This document shows positions 48,702 through 60,640 of a stretch of 64,000 nucleotides of DNA, one piece after another (the stretch's first letter is position 1; every line of letters starts with the position of its first letter). The stretch is from Vibrio hyugaensis (GTDB taxonomy: Bacteria > Pseudomonadota > Gammaproteobacteria > Enterobacterales > Vibrionaceae), in assembly GCF_002906655.1 (NCBI RefSeq), contig NZ_CP025794.1:2480001-2544000 (forward strand), given 5' to 3'. The position numbers and the translations under genes are program-made. The notes under the pieces are model-generated. The model did no database searches, was not told the origin of the DNA, and saw only the letters and a list, made by a program, of their open reading frames with translations.

Positions 48702-49979
48702 ATGTCTGAAGACAATCGCCAAGAAGTCACCCCAGAAGAAGAACGCCGCCAACAAGCATTGGATTACCATGCATATCCAACCCCAGGAAAAATTGCCGTA
48801 GAGCTAACTAAGCCTGCTGAAACTGCAAATGACCTTGCTCTTGCATACAGCCCTGGTGTTGCAGAGCCTGTACGTGAAATCGCACAGAACGCTGACAACG
48901 TGTATAAGTACACAGCGAAGGGCAACATGGTTGCGGTTATTTCTAACGGCACGGCTATTCTTGGTCTTGGTAATCTTGGCCCGCTGGCTTCTAAACCAGT
49001 AATGGAAGGTAAAGCGCTATTGTTCAAACGCTTTGCTGGTTTAGACTCAATTGATATCGAAGTAAAACACCGCACGATCGACGAATTTGTCGACACAGTA
49101 GCAAACATTGCTGATACATTCGGTGGTATCAACCTAGAAGATATCAAAGCACCAGATTGTTTTGAGATTGAAAAGCGTCTGATTGAGCGTTGTGACGTGC
49201 CAGTATTCCATGACGATCAACACGGTACAGCGATCGTAACGGCAGCAGGTATGTTGAATGCAATCGAGCTGCAAGGTAAGAAGCTCGAAGACTCCACGAT
49301 TGTTTGTTTAGGCGCGGGTGCGGCGGCAGTCGCGTGTATGGAGCTATTGATCAAATGTGGCGCGATGCGCGAGAAGATCTATATGCTGGATCGTAAAGGG
49401 GTGATCCACACGCGTCGTGATGATCTCAATGAATACAAACAGCTGTTTGCTAACAACACAGATAAGCGCACGTTGGAAGATGTGATTGAAGGTGCGGATC
49501 TTTTCTTGGGCGTATCGGGTCCAAATCTACTACCTGCAGAAGCATTGAAGCTCATGGCAGACAAGCCAGTTGTGTTCGCATGTTCAAACCCAGATCCAGA
49601 AATCAAACCTGAATTGGCTCACGAAGTGCGTGATGACTTGATCATGGGTACAGGTCGCAGTGACTACCCGAACCAAGTAAACAACGTATTGTGTTTCCCA
49701 TTCATCTTCCGTGGCGCATTGGATGTTCGTGCAAGCGAGATCAATGATGAAATGAAACTGGCTGCGGTTGAAGCGATTCGTGAATTGGCGAAAGAGCCAG
49801 TACCGGAAGCGGTATTAAAAGCAGCTGGCGTCGATAAGCTAGAGTTCGGAACTGACTACATCATTCCAAAGCCAATGGATTCACGCCTACTACCACGCGT
49901 GGCAAAAGCGGTGGCTCAAGCTGCGGTTGACTCTGGTGTGGCACGTATTGAAATGCCAGAGAATTACATGGCTCAATAG
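48702..49979 (+). CDS. NAD(P)-dependent malic enzyme, short form
   Basis: Decarboxylates malate to pyruvate with reduction of NAD(P). The 425-residue protein has [57 protein letters not shown], the Rossmann [14 protein letters not shown] and [14 protein letters not shown]. It is equivalent to the malic part of MaeB without the C-terminal phosphotransacetylase-like domain. The next gene is metJ (convergent), the order known from V. cholerae. I leave the symbol empty because short forms are not uniformly named. Confidence 0.93.
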   Translation: MSEDNRQEVTPEEERRQQALDYHAYPTPGKIAVELTKPAETANDLALAYSPGVAEPVREIAQNADNVYKYTAKGNMVAVISNGTAILGLGNLGPLASKPVMEGKALLFKRFAGLDSIDIEVKHRTIDEFVDTVANIADTFGGINLEDIKAPDCFEIEKRLIERCDVPVFHDDQHGTAIVTAAGMLNAIELQGKKLEDSTIVCLGAGAAAVACMELLIKCGAMREKIYMLDRKGVIHTRRDDLNEYKQLFANNTDKRTLEDVIEGADLFLGVSGPNLLPAEALKLMADKPVVFACSNPDPEIKPELAHEVRDDLIMGTGRSDYPNQVNNVLCFPFIFRGALDVRASEINDEMKLAAVEAIRELAKEPVPEAVLKAAGVDKLEFGTDYIIPKPMDSRLLPRVAKAVAQAAVDSGVARIEMPENYMAQ

Positions 49980-50001
49980 TGGTAAAGTAAAATTTAAAAA
50001 T

Positions 50002-50032
50002 AAAAAAGGGACGCTCTCGCGTCCCTTTTTTT
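50002..50032. terminator. Bidirectional terminator between the malic enzyme gene and metJ
   Basis: Stem AAAAAAGGGACGC / GCGTCCCTTTTTT with loop TCTC. Confidence 0.9.
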
Positions 50033-50086
50033 GTTCTTGGAAACCGTCCCCAGCACAGTTTCTATCATCGACGAATTTGTAAGCAA

Positions 50087-50407
50087 TTATTCTTCGTCGA
50101 ATGCTTCGAATTCGATTCCCATCGCTGTCATGATTGCTTTTGCTTCGGTAGGAATATCGTCTGGACGGTCTTTACGCAAATCTTCATCAGTTGGCAGTGG
50201 TTGACCTGTGTAAGCGTGTAGGAACGCTTCACACAGTAGTTCACTGTTAGTCGCATGGCGTAAGTTGTTGATCTGGCGGCGTGTTCGCTCATCAGTCAGC
50301 ACTTTTAAAACTTTTAGCGGGATTGAGACGGTAATCTTTTTTACTTGTTCGCTTTTTTTACCGTGCTCAGCATACGGGCTAATGTATTCGCCATTCCAGT
50401 CAGCCAT
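50087..50407 (-). CDS. metJ: Methionine repressor MetJ
   Basis: MetJ uses S-adenosylmethionine as corepressor and closes the methionine genes. The 106-residue ribbon-helix-helix protein has the DNA-binding strand [20 protein letters not shown], the SAM site [20 protein letters not shown] and [12 protein letters not shown]. It is divergent from metB-metL and the operator lies between them. Confidence 0.97.
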   Translation of the reverse strand: MADWNGEYISPYAEHGKKSEQVKKITVSIPLKVLKVLTDERTRRQINNLRHATNSELLCEAFLHAYTGQPLPTDEDLRKDRPDDIPTEAKAIMTAMGIEFEAFDEE

Positions 50408-50485
50408 TGCGCACCTTCATTAATGTAATAAGTTAGAAAAATAAATATAGGTGCTGATTTTAGCTGCATTTACTGCCATAAGCAA

Positions 50486-50517
50486 AGACATATGGACGTC
50501 TAGAAGTGTTGACGTCT
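50486..50517. promoter_or_regulatory. MetJ operator (metJ-metB), four met boxes
   Basis: Four adjacent 8-bp boxes: AGACATAT, GGACGTCT, AGAAGTGT, TGACGTCT (consensus AGACGTCT). Boxes two and four match seven or six of eight; tandem phase of 8 bp is exact. Confidence 0.85.
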
Positions 50518-50636
50518 TATTTTTAGACAAGTAAAGTGAGGTTAATAGTTAGGGAAGAGTGTTAATCAATTGAGCAATACAAGCTAGATATAGCGCATTC
50601 CCATTTAGATGTCACCACCCGTGAAAGGATACACCC

Positions 50637-51797
50637 ATGAGCACCCGTAAGCCTGCGACCATTGCTGTACGCACTGGTATCGAGTCAGACAGCCAATACA
50701 ACGCTGTTGTACCACCTATTTACCTTTCTACTAACTATGGCTTCCCTGCATTCGGTGAAGTGCCTCAATACGATTATACCCGTTCTGGTAACCCTAACCG
50801 AGGTTTACTAGAGCAAGCATTGTACGAGCTTGAATCAGGCAAAGGAGCGGTTGTCACTAACTGTGGTACATCAGCATTAAACCTTTGGGTATCGACGTTT
50901 CTTGGTCCTGATGATCTAATTGTAGCGCCGCACGATTGCTACGGCGGTACGTATCGTCTGTTTAATACTCGTGCAAACAAAGGTGACTTTAAAGTGCAGT
51001 TTGTCGATCAGTCGGATCAGCAAGCTCTGGATGCGGCGATTGCGAAAAAGCCAAAGCTAATCTTGTTAGAGACGCCGTCAAACCCGCTTGTGCGCGTGGT
51101 TGATATTGCTGCAGTGTGTGAAAAAGCAAAACAAGTCGGCGCTCTAGTCGCAGTGGACAATACTTTTTTAACTCCGGTGTACCAAAAGCCTTTGGAGCTA
51201 GGTGCGGATTTTGTTATCCACTCCACGACGAAATACATTAACGGTCACTCCGACGTTATTGGTGGTGTGGTGATCACCAAGAGTGAAGAGCATGCAGAAG
51301 AGCTGGCGTGGTGGGGCAATTGCATTGGGGCGACGGGAACACCATTCGACAGTTACATGACATTAAGAGGAATTCGCACGCTGGGTGCGCGGATGCGAGT
51401 TCATGAAGAAAGCTCTCAAGATGTACTTGCTTACTTACAGACTCAATCGTTAGTTGCACAGATTTATCACCCAAGTTTGCCAGAGCATCCTGGACATGAC
51501 ATCGCCAAGAAGCAGCAATCCGGTTTTGGCTCTATGTTGAGCTTCGAATTCGCAGGATCATTTGAACAGCTCAAAGTGTTTGTAAAAGAGCTGGAATTGT
51601 TTTCGTTAGCTGAGTCCTTGGGTGGGGTTGAAAGCTTGATTTGTCATCCTGCATCGATGACACATCGCGCGATGGGGGAAGCGGCATTAGCTGAAGCTGG
51701 CGTTTCTCAACAGTTACTGCGCTTATCCGTTGGTCTTGAAGATGCACAGGATTTGATCGCCGATCTTGAGCAAGCATTTTTAAAAGCAGCACAGTAA
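50637..51797 (+). CDS. metB: Cystathionine gamma-synthase MetB
   Basis: Joins O-succinylhomoserine and cysteine to cystathionine. The 386-residue PLP enzyme has QYDYTRSGNPNRGLLEQALYELE in shorter conserved parts, CYGGTYRLFN, and the PLP lysine in STTKYINGHSDVIGG (about residue 198). It starts the metB-metL operon, with 18 bp before metL. Confidence 0.96.
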   Translation: MSTRKPATIAVRTGIESDSQYNAVVPPIYLSTNYGFPAFGEVPQYDYTRSGNPNRGLLEQALYELESGKGAVVTNCGTSALNLWVSTFLGPDDLIVAPHDCYGGTYRLFNTRANKGDFKVQFVDQSDQQALDAAIAKKPKLILLETPSNPLVRVVDIAAVCEKAKQVGALVAVDNTFLTPVYQKPLELGADFVIHSTTKYINGHSDVIGGVVITKSEEHAEELAWWGNCIGATGTPFDSYMTLRGIRTLGARMRVHEESSQDVLAYLQTQSLVAQIYHPSLPEHPGHDIAKKQQSGFGSMLSFEFAGSFEQLKVFVKELELFSLAESLGGVESLICHPASMTHRAMGEAALAEAGVSQQLLRLSVGLEDAQDLIADLEQAFLKAAQ

Positions 51798-51815
51798 TCG
51801 GGAGAGAAAAAAGTC

Positions 51816-54224
51816 ATGAGTGTACAACGTCAGCTGCATAAATTTGGCGGCAGCAGTTTAGCCAACCCCGAATGCTATTTACGTGTGGTTGAAATACTAA
51901 AAGAGTATTCAGCCGAAAATGATTTAGTCGTGGTGTCTGCGGCAGGGAAAACCACCAATCGCTTGATCGAGTTTCTTGAAGGTTTAGATAAAGACGGTCG
52001 TGTTGCGCATGAAGCGTTACAAAGCTTGAGACAATTCCAAACTGAATTAGTAGAAGCTTTGTTAACAGGTGAGGCACAGACGCAACTACTTGCTTCCCTT
52101 CAAGATGAATTCAGTACTCTAGCAGAATTAACGGCTCCGTTAACAGAAGCTCAAAAAGCCGCAGTGCTTGGACATGGTGAGGTATGGTCTTCACGCTTAC
52201 TCGCTGCATTGTTATCGCAACAGAGTTTGCCAGCGGTTGCACAAGACTCTCGCGCATTTCTGCGTGCAGAAGTAGGTACACAACCAGAAGTCGACCGCGC
52301 TCGTTCTTACGCTCTAATTAAAGAAGCGTTGGCACAACATAATCATCAGCGAGTGATTATCACAGGGTTTATGGCACAGAATGAGGCGGGAGAGACAGTA
52401 CTGTTAGGCCGTAATGGTTCTGATTACTCGGCTACGGTTATTGGTGCACTGGCAGAAGTTAGTACTGTTACTATCTGGAGTGATGTCGCAGGTGTGTATA
52501 GTGCGGACCCACGTTTAGTCTCTGATGCATGCTTGTTGCCCCTACTGCGTTTAGATGAAGCAAGTGAACTTGCTCGTTTAGCAGCTCCGGTATTGCACAG
52601 TCGCACGCTTCAACCTGTTGCTCAAAGTACGATGGATTTGAACCTCAAATGCAGCTATCAACCGGAGTCTGGCTCAACCAGAATTGAGCGTGTATTAGCA
52701 TCTGGTCGTGGCGCTAAAATCATTACCTCTCTTGATGAAGTGTTACTCGTGCAACTTTCATTTGTGCATGGTCATGATTTTGAGCGAGCGCAGAAAGAAG
52801 TGTTGCAAGCGTTAAAGCGCGCTCAATTAGAGCCACTAGCATTTGAAGCGCAAGAAGACCAACAAACATTGCGCTTGGCGTACACGGCCGAGATAGCCGG
52901 TGGTGCATTGGCTTACCTTCAAGAGTTGGCGGTTGAAGCTGAAATTAAGCTGAAAGAGGGTTACTCACTGCTCGCAGCGGTAGGTGCAGGGGTCACGAAA
53001 AACGCCAATCATTGCTTTGGCTTTTATCAGCAGTTAAAAGACTCTCCGGTTGAATTTATCTCAGAGGCACAATCAGGACTGAGTCTCGTCGCGGTATTAC
53101 GTCGAGCCGAAGTGGAAGAGTTAGTACAAAGTATTCATAGTCAGCTGTTTCAAGCGCAAAAGCGTGTAGCGGTTGCCTTGTGTGGTAAAGGTAATATTGG
53201 TTCAAGTTGGTTATCACTGTTCGCAGAGCAAAAAGAAGAGCTCGAAAAACGCCACGGCATGAGCTTTGATTTAGTGGCGGTGGTAGATAGCCAAACTTAC
53301 TGGTTTGATGAAAACGGGATTGATGCAGCAACGGTTGCTCAGCGCTTTGATGATGAAAGCATAGAGAATGATAGTAATTGGCTAACTAAGCTCGGCGCGA
53401 TTCAAAATTTCGACGAAGCGGTGGTACTGGATGTCACTGCGAGTAAAGATCTGGCGGCACGTTATGTAGAAATTGCACAGCAAGGTATTCATCTTATCTC
53501 GGCGAACAAGGTGGCAGGTTCAGCTGATAGTCAGTATTACCATCAAGTACAAGATGCTTTCGCCAAGATTGGCCGTCATTGGCTATACAACGCGACGGTT
53601 GGTGCGGGGCTACCAATAAATCACACCGTTCGAGATTTGCGTGAAAGCGGTGACGAGATTGTCGCACTGTCGGGCATCTTCTCGGGTACGCTATCTTGGC
53701 TATTCCAACAATTTGATGGTTCGGTACCATTTACTGAACTAGTCGACTTAGCATGGCAGCAAGGTTTGACTGAGCCCGATCCTCGCTCAGATTTAGATGG
53801 TTCTGATGTGATGCGAAAGTTGGTTATCTTAGCTCGTGAGTCTGGTTTGGATATTGAACCTGAAAGTGTGAAGGTCGAATCGTTAGTACCAGAAGAGTTG
53901 CGAGATTTGAGCCTAGACGCTTTCTTTGACCAAGGCGATACCTTAAGTGAAATCCTGCAAGAGCGTCTAACTAAAGCTCAAAGAAACGACCAAGTGCTAC
54001 GTTATGTCGCCCGTCTCGAACGTAACGGTAAAGCAACGGTAGGAGTTGAGGCACTATCACGAGAGCATGCTTTAGCGAACTTACTACCGTGTGACAACAT
54101 TTTCGCAATTGAGAGTAAATGGTACAAAGACAATCCATTAGTGATTCGTGGTCCAGGCGCAGGGCGTGAAGTGACGGCTGGTGCGATTCAATCTGATCTT
54201 AATCGCCTAGCTGGCTTATTCTAA
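51816..54224 (+). CDS. metL: Bifunctional aspartokinase II / homoserine dehydrogenase II
   Basis: Carries out the first and third steps from aspartate to homoserine for methionine synthesis. 802 residues: aspartokinase domain (about 1-300; KFGGSSLANPECYLRV, GRNGSDYSATVIG), a regulatory ACT-like middle part, and homoserine dehydrogenase (about 450-802; VALCGKGNIGSSWL, LISANKVAGS, YNATVGAGLP, GIFSGTLSWLF, DPRSDLDGSDVMRKL). GGGAGAG before the ATG. Co-transcribed with metB. Confidence 0.96.
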   Translation: MSVQRQLHKFGGSSLANPECYLRVVEILKEYSAENDLVVVSAAGKTTNRLIEFLEGLDKDGRVAHEALQSLRQFQTELVEALLTGEAQTQLLASLQDEFSTLAELTAPLTEAQKAAVLGHGEVWSSRLLAALLSQQSLPAVAQDSRAFLRAEVGTQPEVDRARSYALIKEALAQHNHQRVIITGFMAQNEAGETVLLGRNGSDYSATVIGALAEVSTVTIWSDVAGVYSADPRLVSDACLLPLLRLDEASELARLAAPVLHSRTLQPVAQSTMDLNLKCSYQPESGSTRIERVLASGRGAKIITSLDEVLLVQLSFVHGHDFERAQKEVLQALKRAQLEPLAFEAQEDQQTLRLAYTAEIAGGALAYLQELAVEAEIKLKEGYSLLAAVGAGVTKNANHCFGFYQQLKDSPVEFISEAQSGLSLVAVLRRAEVEELVQSIHSQLFQAQKRVAVALCGKGNIGSSWLSLFAEQKEELEKRHGMSFDLVAVVDSQTYWFDENGIDAATVAQRFDDESIENDSNWLTKLGAIQNFDEAVVLDVTASKDLAARYVEIAQQGIHLISANKVAGSADSQYYHQVQDAFAKIGRHWLYNATVGAGLPINHTVRDLRESGDEIVALSGIFSGTLSWLFQQFDGSVPFTELVDLAWQQGLTEPDPRSDLDGSDVMRKLVILARESGLDIEPESVKVESLVPEELRDLSLDAFFDQGDTLSEILQERLTKAQRNDQVLRYVARLERNGKATVGVEALSREHALANLLPCDNIFAIESKWYKDNPLVIRGPGAGREVTAGAIQSDLNRLAGLF

Positions 54225-54256
54225 ATCTTACTAAGCTTAATTTTGCGAACCACCAC

Positions 54257-54286
54257 AAAACCTCGGATGGCTTCCGGGGTTTTTTA
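54257..54286 (+). terminator. metL terminator
   Basis: Stem CCTCGGA / TCCGGGG (one T-G pair) with five-base loop, flanked by A4 and seven T. Confidence 0.85.
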
Positions 54287-54372
54287 TTGTCTTGATAATG
54301 CCATACTGAATCGCAGAGTTAGGCGATGAGGTTGTCACTTAGGAACTTGAACTATCCTAATTATTAACTTGA

Positions 54373-55398
<1,026 letters not shown>

Positions 55399-55418
55399 TA
55401 CGTTTTCCCCAGATAGAC

Positions 55419-55447
55419 AAAAGGCTTGCCCATCGGCAAGCCTTTTT
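55419..55447. terminator. Bidirectional terminator between metF and aphA
   Basis: Stem AAAAGGCTTGCC / GGCAAGCCTTTT with loop CATC between the convergent genes. Confidence 0.9.
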
Positions 55448-55468
55448 CGTTTCATTCAAAGCGACGAA

Positions 55469-56008
55469 TTAGCCAATCACTTCAAGTTCTGTTAGCACTT
55501 CTTCTGCCCAGTTAATCCACGCTTCACGTAGCATTAAGTTACGACGAAGTGTTAGACGCTCTAGTCGTGCTTGTTTGTCTAGTGTTGATGGTGTTGCGTA
55601 GTACGCGGCTTCAATCTCTTTGTAATGAGAAACCAGTTTACGAGACTCTTCCACAAGTTCAGAAAGTTGGTCACGAAACGGTGTCGCAGGTTGCACTGCA
55701 CAAGCCATTAGCTTAGCAGAGAACTCATCACGTACTGTTGGGTGTGCTGTTGGTTGATCGAACCACTCACCTAATGCGCCACGGCCAGCGTCAGTAATTG
55801 AGTAAACCTTACGGTCAGGTTTGCCTTCTTGCGGTTCAAGTACGCAAGTAACCAGCTCTTTCTCAGCCATTTTGTTTAGTTCACGGTAAACTTGTTGGTG
55901 ACTTGCTTTCCAGAAGTAACCGATGCTAGCTGAGAATTCTTTAGTGATGTCGTAACCGGTTGCGTCGCGAGTGCTAAGAACAGTTAAAATTACGTGTGGT
56001 AATGACAT
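55469..56008 (-). CDS. aphA: Quorum-sensing and virulence regulator AphA (PadR family)
   Basis: AphA is the master regulator at low cell density in vibrios and opposes LuxR/HapR; in V. cholerae it also activates tcpPH. The 179-residue protein has the PadR winged helix (SLPHVILTVLSTRDATGYDI, SASIGYFWKASHQQVYRELN, GKPDRKVYSITDAGR), FDQPTAHPTVRDEFSAKLMA and a C-terminal dimerisation coiled coil. It agrees almost residue by residue with V. cholerae AphA as I remember it. I chose the ATG at 56008 (MSLPHV). The neighbour ppc is also as in V. cholerae. Confidence 0.95.
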   Translation of the reverse strand: MSLPHVILTVLSTRDATGYDITKEFSASIGYFWKASHQQVYRELNKMAEKELVTCVLEPQEGKPDRKVYSITDAGRGALGEWFDQPTAHPTVRDEFSAKLMACAVQPATPFRDQLSELVEESRKLVSHYKEIEAAYYATPSTLDKQARLERLTLRRNLMLREAWINWAEEVLTELEVIG

Positions 56009-56398
56009 GTCTTCAATCCAAATGGTCAATAAACTTGTAAACAAGCTACTTACACTTTCATTTGCGCTCTTTCTGACGCTTGAGTTTTTTATGTGTAAAT
56101 AGCACCAACAATGTTGGTCCTGTCACCTTAAAGCCGTTTATCACCTAGAGTGATGGGTGTTTCCATCGAGCTGGAGCCTATTTGATTGGATTTGTGAGCT
56201 TCCAGCAGGCAAGTAGTATATAAATAATAAGCATGAAGTGGAATAGTAGGACAAAATTACCCAAAAAAACTAATAAAATACTCAATAGTGTTTTTGTGTA
56301 GTGTTTTATGTTGTTTGGTGGGGACTTTTTGTTTTTTTCTTGGATTAAATATCTGGTTGCGTATTGCTCAAATAGTAGAAGTGATTGGTTAGTAGTAA
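56009..56398 (-). promoter_or_regulatory. aphA promoter and leader region
   Basis: About 390 bp with no gene. It holds the palindrome ACCAACA-A-TGTTGGT (56104-56118) about 100 bases before the aphA start, T/A-rich promoter DNA, and a LuxR/HapR-like site at 56269-56288. In other vibrios LuxR represses aphA and Qrr RNAs activate its translation through the leader; both are inferred here. Confidence 0.55.
56269..56288 (-). promoter_or_regulatory. Possible LuxR/HapR-type site upstream of aphA
   Basis: On the minus strand CTATTGAGTATTTTATTAGT resembles the LuxR consensus TTATTGATAAATTTATCAATAA, well in the left half and partly in the right. It lies about 260 bp before the aphA start. Confidence 0.4.
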
Positions 56399-56426
56399 CA
56401 AAGGCTGAGTATTAACTCAGCCTTTG
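56399..56426 (-). terminator. ppc terminator
   Basis: Stem CAAAGGCTGAGT / ACTCAGCCTTTG with loop ATTA, just after the ppc stop on the minus strand; few T after it. Confidence 0.75.
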
Positions 56427-56446
56427 GTTCTTTATGCGTAGCTTGG

Positions 56447-59080
56447 TTAGCCTGTGTTACGCATACCAGCTGCAATACCTGCAATGGTTACCATCAGTGC
56501 TTCTTCTAAGTTTGCAGAAGATTCTTCAGTCTGGCGAGTACGGTACAGCAATTCAGCTTGAAGCATGTTCAATGGCTCTACGTAGATGTTACGTAGGCGA
56601 ATGGATTCTAGGCCCCAAGGATCGCTTTGCATCAAGTTCTCGTTGTTTTCTACGTTCAGGACAGACTTAATGTCCTGTTGAAGTTGATCTCGTAAGCGAT
56701 CACCCAGCGGTTGAAGCTGCTCCTCAACTAAGCGCTGATCATAGTAACGAGAGATATCCATGTTGCACTTGGTATACACCATCTCAAGCATACCTAGGCG
56801 AGTCGAGAAGAATGGCCATTCACGACACATTTCTTCCAGTAGTGCCTGATGGCCTTTGTCTACTGAGTATTGAATCGCTTCACCAGCCCCTAGCCATGCT
56901 GGAAGAACCAAACGGTTTTGGCTCCAAGAGAAGATCCAAGGGATCGCACGTAAACTTTCCACGCCACCGTTCGGGTTACGTTTTGCAGGGCGAGAACCTA
57001 GAGGCAGTTTACCTAGCTCAAGTTCAGGTGTTGCTTGGCGGAAGTAAGGCACGAAGTCTGGCTCACCACGAACGACGCTACGGTAGGCTTCACAGCTCAC
57101 CTCGGACAGCACATCCATTAAGTCACGCCACTCTTGTTTAGGCTCTGGTGGCGGCAGTAGGTTCGCTTCTAGGATTGCACTTGCATACAAGTTGAAGCTG
57201 TTGACAGCGACATCAGGTAGACCCAGCTTAAAGCGGATCATCTCACCTTGTTCGGTTACGCGCAGACCGCCTTTCAGACTCTTAGGTGGTTGAGATAGTA
57301 GTGCAGCGTGAGCCGGCGCACCACCACGACCAATTGTACCGCCGCGACCGTGGAATAGTGTGAGTTCAACGCCTTCTTCTTCTGCAACCTTAACCAGTGA
57401 GTCCATCGCATGGTATTGCGCCCAACCTGCTGACATTACGCCTGCATCTTTTGCAGAGTCAGAGTAGCCGATCATCACCATTTGGTGGTTTTGGATAAAG
57501 CCGCGGTATAGATCAATGCCCATCAGCTGCTTGATTACCGCTTCTGCGTTGTTCAAATCGTCTAGCGTTTCGAACAATGGACATACGTCCATGCGGTAAG
57601 GGCAACCCGCTTCTTGTAACAGTAGATGCACGGCAAGTACGTCAGAAGCGGTACGTGCCATTGAGATAACGTAAGCACCAAACGCTTCGCGAGGTTGTGC
57701 TGCAACAATCTTACAGGTATCCAAAACCTCTTTAACTGGATCTGATGGCTCCCAGTCGCGAGGTAGAAGAGGGCGCTTAGATGCAAGTTCGTTGGTTAGG
57801 AAAGCAATCTTGTCTTGCTCGCTCCACTGCTCATAGTCACCAATGCCTAGGTAACGAGTCAATTCAGAAAGCACATCAGCATGACGAGTACTTTCTTGAC
57901 GAATATCGAGACGAACTAGGTGGATACCGAATGCTTTAACGCGGCGCAGCGTATCTAGCAGTGAGCCGTTGGCAATCACGCCCATGCCACATTCGTTTAG
58001 CGATTGGTAACACGCGTAAAGTGGTTCCCAGAGCTGCTCTACTTTTTGCAGTGGCGCTTTGACTGCCAATTTCTGGCCGTGAACTTTCGCGTCTAGAATG
58101 TCTTTAGTTTCGTTCAATAGTGAGCGAAGTTGTTTCAGAATCGCACGGTATGGTTCGTGTTGATCTTCACCTGCAAGCTCACGAACTTTGTCGTTGCACA
58201 CTGTCATTGACAGTTCGCTGATCAGTTCGTTGATGTCGTTAAGATATAGGTCAGCTGCTTTCCAGCGAGATAGAAGCAGTACTTCACGAGTCACGCTGTG
58301 GGTTACAAATGGGTTACCGTCGCGGTCACCACCCATCCAAGATGAGAAGTGCACTGGGCGAGCATCAATTGGCAGACCTTCGCCAAGGTAAGATTTCAGG
58401 CGGTCGTTCATTTCACGTAAGAAGTCAGGTACGGCTTCCCATAGTGAGTTTTCGACCACTGCAAAGCCCCATTTAGCTTCATCAAGCGGTGTCGGGCGCT
58501 GCTGACGGATAACGTCAGAGTGCCAGCTTTGAACGATAAGTTGCTCAAGGCGACGTTCAGTTTTCTTACGCTCTTTGAAAGAGAGATCGCTCAGCTCAAG
58601 CTTAGATAGACACTCGTTGATCTTCACAAGCTTATTGATCATGGTTCGACGAGTGATTTCGGTCGGGTGCGCAGTTAGAACCAATTCAATGTTCAGGTCG
58701 CGAACCGCTTGTGCCGTGTCTAGCTTGCTCACATCATTTTGTACCAGCTTTGAGAACAGCGAGTTAATTGCGTCAGGTTCGCAGATATGCTCTTCACAAT
58801 GGCGTGAAATGGTGTGGTATTGCTCAGCAATATTGGTCAGGTTTAGAAATTGGTTGAACGCGCGGGTCACGGGCGTCAATTGCTCATCTGGCAAGCTTTT
58901 AATCTCTTCGATTAAGCTGTCTCTGTCAGCATTATTTCCAGCTTGGGCCGATTTGGATAATTTACGAATGGTTTCCACTTTCTCGAAGATTTCTTCGCCG
59001 TGGGCATCGCGAATTGTGTTGCCCAGTAAGTGGCCCAGCATGCGCACATTGCTTTTGAGTGCGGCGTATTTCTCGTTCAT
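56447..59080 (-). CDS. ppc: Phosphoenolpyruvate carboxylase
   Basis: Carboxylates PEP to oxaloacetate to refill the TCA cycle. 877 residues; catalytic His in [12 protein letters not shown] (about residue 137), [31 protein letters not shown] (about 578-593), [13 protein letters not shown], and the C-terminal [11 protein letters not shown] chose the ATG at 59080 ([11 protein letters not shown]), seven bases after AGGA; an ATG two codons upstream (59086) and longer forms lack a proper site. Confidence 0.97.
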   Translation of the reverse strand: MNEKYAALKSNVRMLGHLLGNTIRDAHGEEIFEKVETIRKLSKSAQAGNNADRDSLIEEIKSLPDEQLTPVTRAFNQFLNLTNIAEQYHTISRHCEEHICEPDAINSLFSKLVQNDVSKLDTAQAVRDLNIELVLTAHPTEITRRTMINKLVKINECLSKLELSDLSFKERKKTERRLEQLIVQSWHSDVIRQQRPTPLDEAKWGFAVVENSLWEAVPDFLREMNDRLKSYLGEGLPIDARPVHFSSWMGGDRDGNPFVTHSVTREVLLLSRWKAADLYLNDINELISELSMTVCNDKVRELAGEDQHEPYRAILKQLRSLLNETKDILDAKVHGQKLAVKAPLQKVEQLWEPLYACYQSLNECGMGVIANGSLLDTLRRVKAFGIHLVRLDIRQESTRHADVLSELTRYLGIGDYEQWSEQDKIAFLTNELASKRPLLPRDWEPSDPVKEVLDTCKIVAAQPREAFGAYVISMARTASDVLAVHLLLQEAGCPYRMDVCPLFETLDDLNNAEAVIKQLMGIDLYRGFIQNHQMVMIGYSDSAKDAGVMSAGWAQYHAMDSLVKVAEEEGVELTLFHGRGGTIGRGGAPAHAALLSQPPKSLKGGLRVTEQGEMIRFKLGLPDVAVNSFNLYASAILEANLLPPPEPKQEWRDLMDVLSEVSCEAYRSVVRGEPDFVPYFRQATPELELGKLPLGSRPAKRNPNGGVESLRAIPWIFSWSQNRLVLPAWLGAGEAIQYSVDKGHQALLEEMCREWPFFSTRLGMLEMVYTKCNMDISRYYDQRLVEEQLQPLGDRLRDQLQQDIKSVLNVENNENLMQSDPWGLESIRLRNIYVEPLNMLQAELLYRTRQTEESSANLEEALMVTIAGIAAGMRNTG

Positions 59081-59313
59081 TGTCATCCTGCCTCGTAAAA
59101 AAACTACATCCATTGTCCTTGTTAAGACTCCAATCTAGCGAAAAGCACCAGTTCTAGTCAAATAAAGCACGCATAGATTGCAATTATTCCACTTCTCTCC
59201 TGATTTAGAGCAAAAATAGGTCAGCTTATCGAAGGAGAAGTGAAAATTAATTACAAAATAGCGCTCTAAAAGAAGGATATAGCGTGCTAGAGGGGACGTG
59301 GCGCAGATAACAA

Positions 59314-59337
59314 AATGCAGCTCAATCGAGCTGCATT
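59314..59337 (-). terminator. argE terminator
   Basis: Stem ATGCAGCTC / GAGCTGCAT with loop AATC, followed on the minus strand by TTTTGTTA. Confidence 0.8.
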
Positions 59338-59359
59338 GTGAGGAAAGTACAGAATGCGA

Positions 59360-60496
59360 CTAACAACAATATTTCACCATCGCACGTGATAACACGTCGA
59401 TGGTTGGGTCGATAAAGTCGAATGACAAGAACTCATCAGGTTGGTGAGCTTGGTCAATCGAGCCGGGACCTAAAACCAGTGTTGGACACAACTGTTGAAG
59501 AAATGGTGCTTCAGTACAGTAGTTAACGGTTTCTGAACTGGTTTGGCAGATCTTTTCTACACCACCGATAAATGGGTGGTCGTGTTGGCATTCGTACCCC
59601 GGAATTGGCTCGTGCAGGGGAATAATTTCTATACGCCCTGGCCATTTCGCTTCCACTTCCTTCAATGCTCCGCGCAGCATGTTCTCTAAACCATCAAGGC
59701 TAATACCAGGAAGAGGACGCACGTCATAATGCAGTTCGCAGCAACCGCAAATCCGGTTTGCACTGTCACCACCATGAATATGACCAAGGTTTAGTGTAGG
59801 GCTTGGAATGGCAAAACCTGGGTGGTGGTACTCTTTCACTAGTTTGTCACGCAGTTGCATCATGGCAAACATGACCTCATGCATGATTTCAATGGCGTTG
59901 ACACCAAGTGCCGGATCCGATGAGTGACCGGATTTACCTGTTACGCGAATAGCATTTGCCACATGTCCTTTGTGACCTCGAATGGGTACAAGGCTGGTGG
60001 GTTCGCCAATGATGCAGTAATCCGGTTTAAAAGGTGCGTTCTCAGTGAAATGACGCGCACCCAGCATGGTGGTTTCTTCATCACAGGTCGCCAGCACATA
60101 CAGCGGCTTGGTTTGTTTACTCCAGTCGACTTTCTTTACCGCTTCATAAATAAAGGCAAAGAAGCCTTTCATATCCGCAGTACCTAAACCGTAAAAGCGG
60201 TTGTCTTTCTCGGTCAGCTTATGTGGGTCAAAACTCCAACGTCCTTCATCAAATGGCACGGTATCACTATGGCCTGCGAGAAGTAAGCCGCCTTCACCTT
60301 CACCCATACGTGCGATCATATTGTGTTTGCCTGGTTCCACTTCGATCACTTCAACACTAAAGCCAAGATCTTTAAACCAAGATGCCAGCTTCTCGATCAC
60401 TTTGGCATTGCCTTGATCCCAACTTGGATCGGTTGAGCTTATCGAAGAGGTACTGATCAGTCCTTCATAGACCTCTAGAAAACTTGGTAATTGCAT
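59360..60496 (-). CDS. argE: Acetylornithine deacetylase ArgE
   Basis: Removes acetyl from N-acetylornithine to give ornithine. The 378-residue M20 metallopeptidase has the metal ligands in [16 protein letters not shown] (about 73-88), [11 protein letters not shown], and catalytic Glu in [15 protein letters not shown], then [15 protein letters not shown] and late [11 protein letters not shown] chose the ATG at 60496 ([10 protein letters not shown]); upstream codons run into the arg operator region. Divergent from argC. Confidence 0.95.
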   Translation of the reverse strand: MQLPSFLEVYEGLISTSSISSTDPSWDQGNAKVIEKLASWFKDLGFSVEVIEVEPGKHNMIARMGEGEGGLLLAGHSDTVPFDEGRWSFDPHKLTEKDNRFYGLGTADMKGFFAFIYEAVKKVDWSKQTKPLYVLATCDEETTMLGARHFTENAPFKPDYCIIGEPTSLVPIRGHKGHVANAIRVTGKSGHSSDPALGVNAIEIMHEVMFAMMQLRDKLVKEYHHPGFAIPSPTLNLGHIHGGDSANRICGCCELHYDVRPLPGISLDGLENMLRGALKEVEAKWPGRIEIIPLHEPIPGYECQHDHPFIGGVEKICQTSSETVNYCTEAPFLQQLCPTLVLGPGSIDQAHQPDEFLSFDFIDPTIDVLSRAMVKYCC

Positions 60497-60540
60497 GGAT
60501 TCTTCAATTCTCCTGTTGACAGACAGAGCACAAAAATGTA

Positions 60541-60579
60541 AAACACATATTAAATCATATTTATTGAATAAAAAATCAA
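60541..60579. promoter_or_regulatory. Tandem ArgR boxes between argE and argC
   Basis: Box 1 CACAT-ATTA-AATCA (60543-60556) and box 2 TGAAT-AAAA-AATCA (60564-60577), 21 bp apart centre to centre, i.e. two 18-bp boxes with a 3-bp gap. Box 2 is strong, box 1 moderate. Control of both divergent transcripts by ArgR is expected. Confidence 0.65.
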
Positions 60580-60640
60580 AATAAAGCAAAAATTAAATAT
60601 GAATAATCACTTTGAGCCTTAAGTATATGGATGTCATGTA

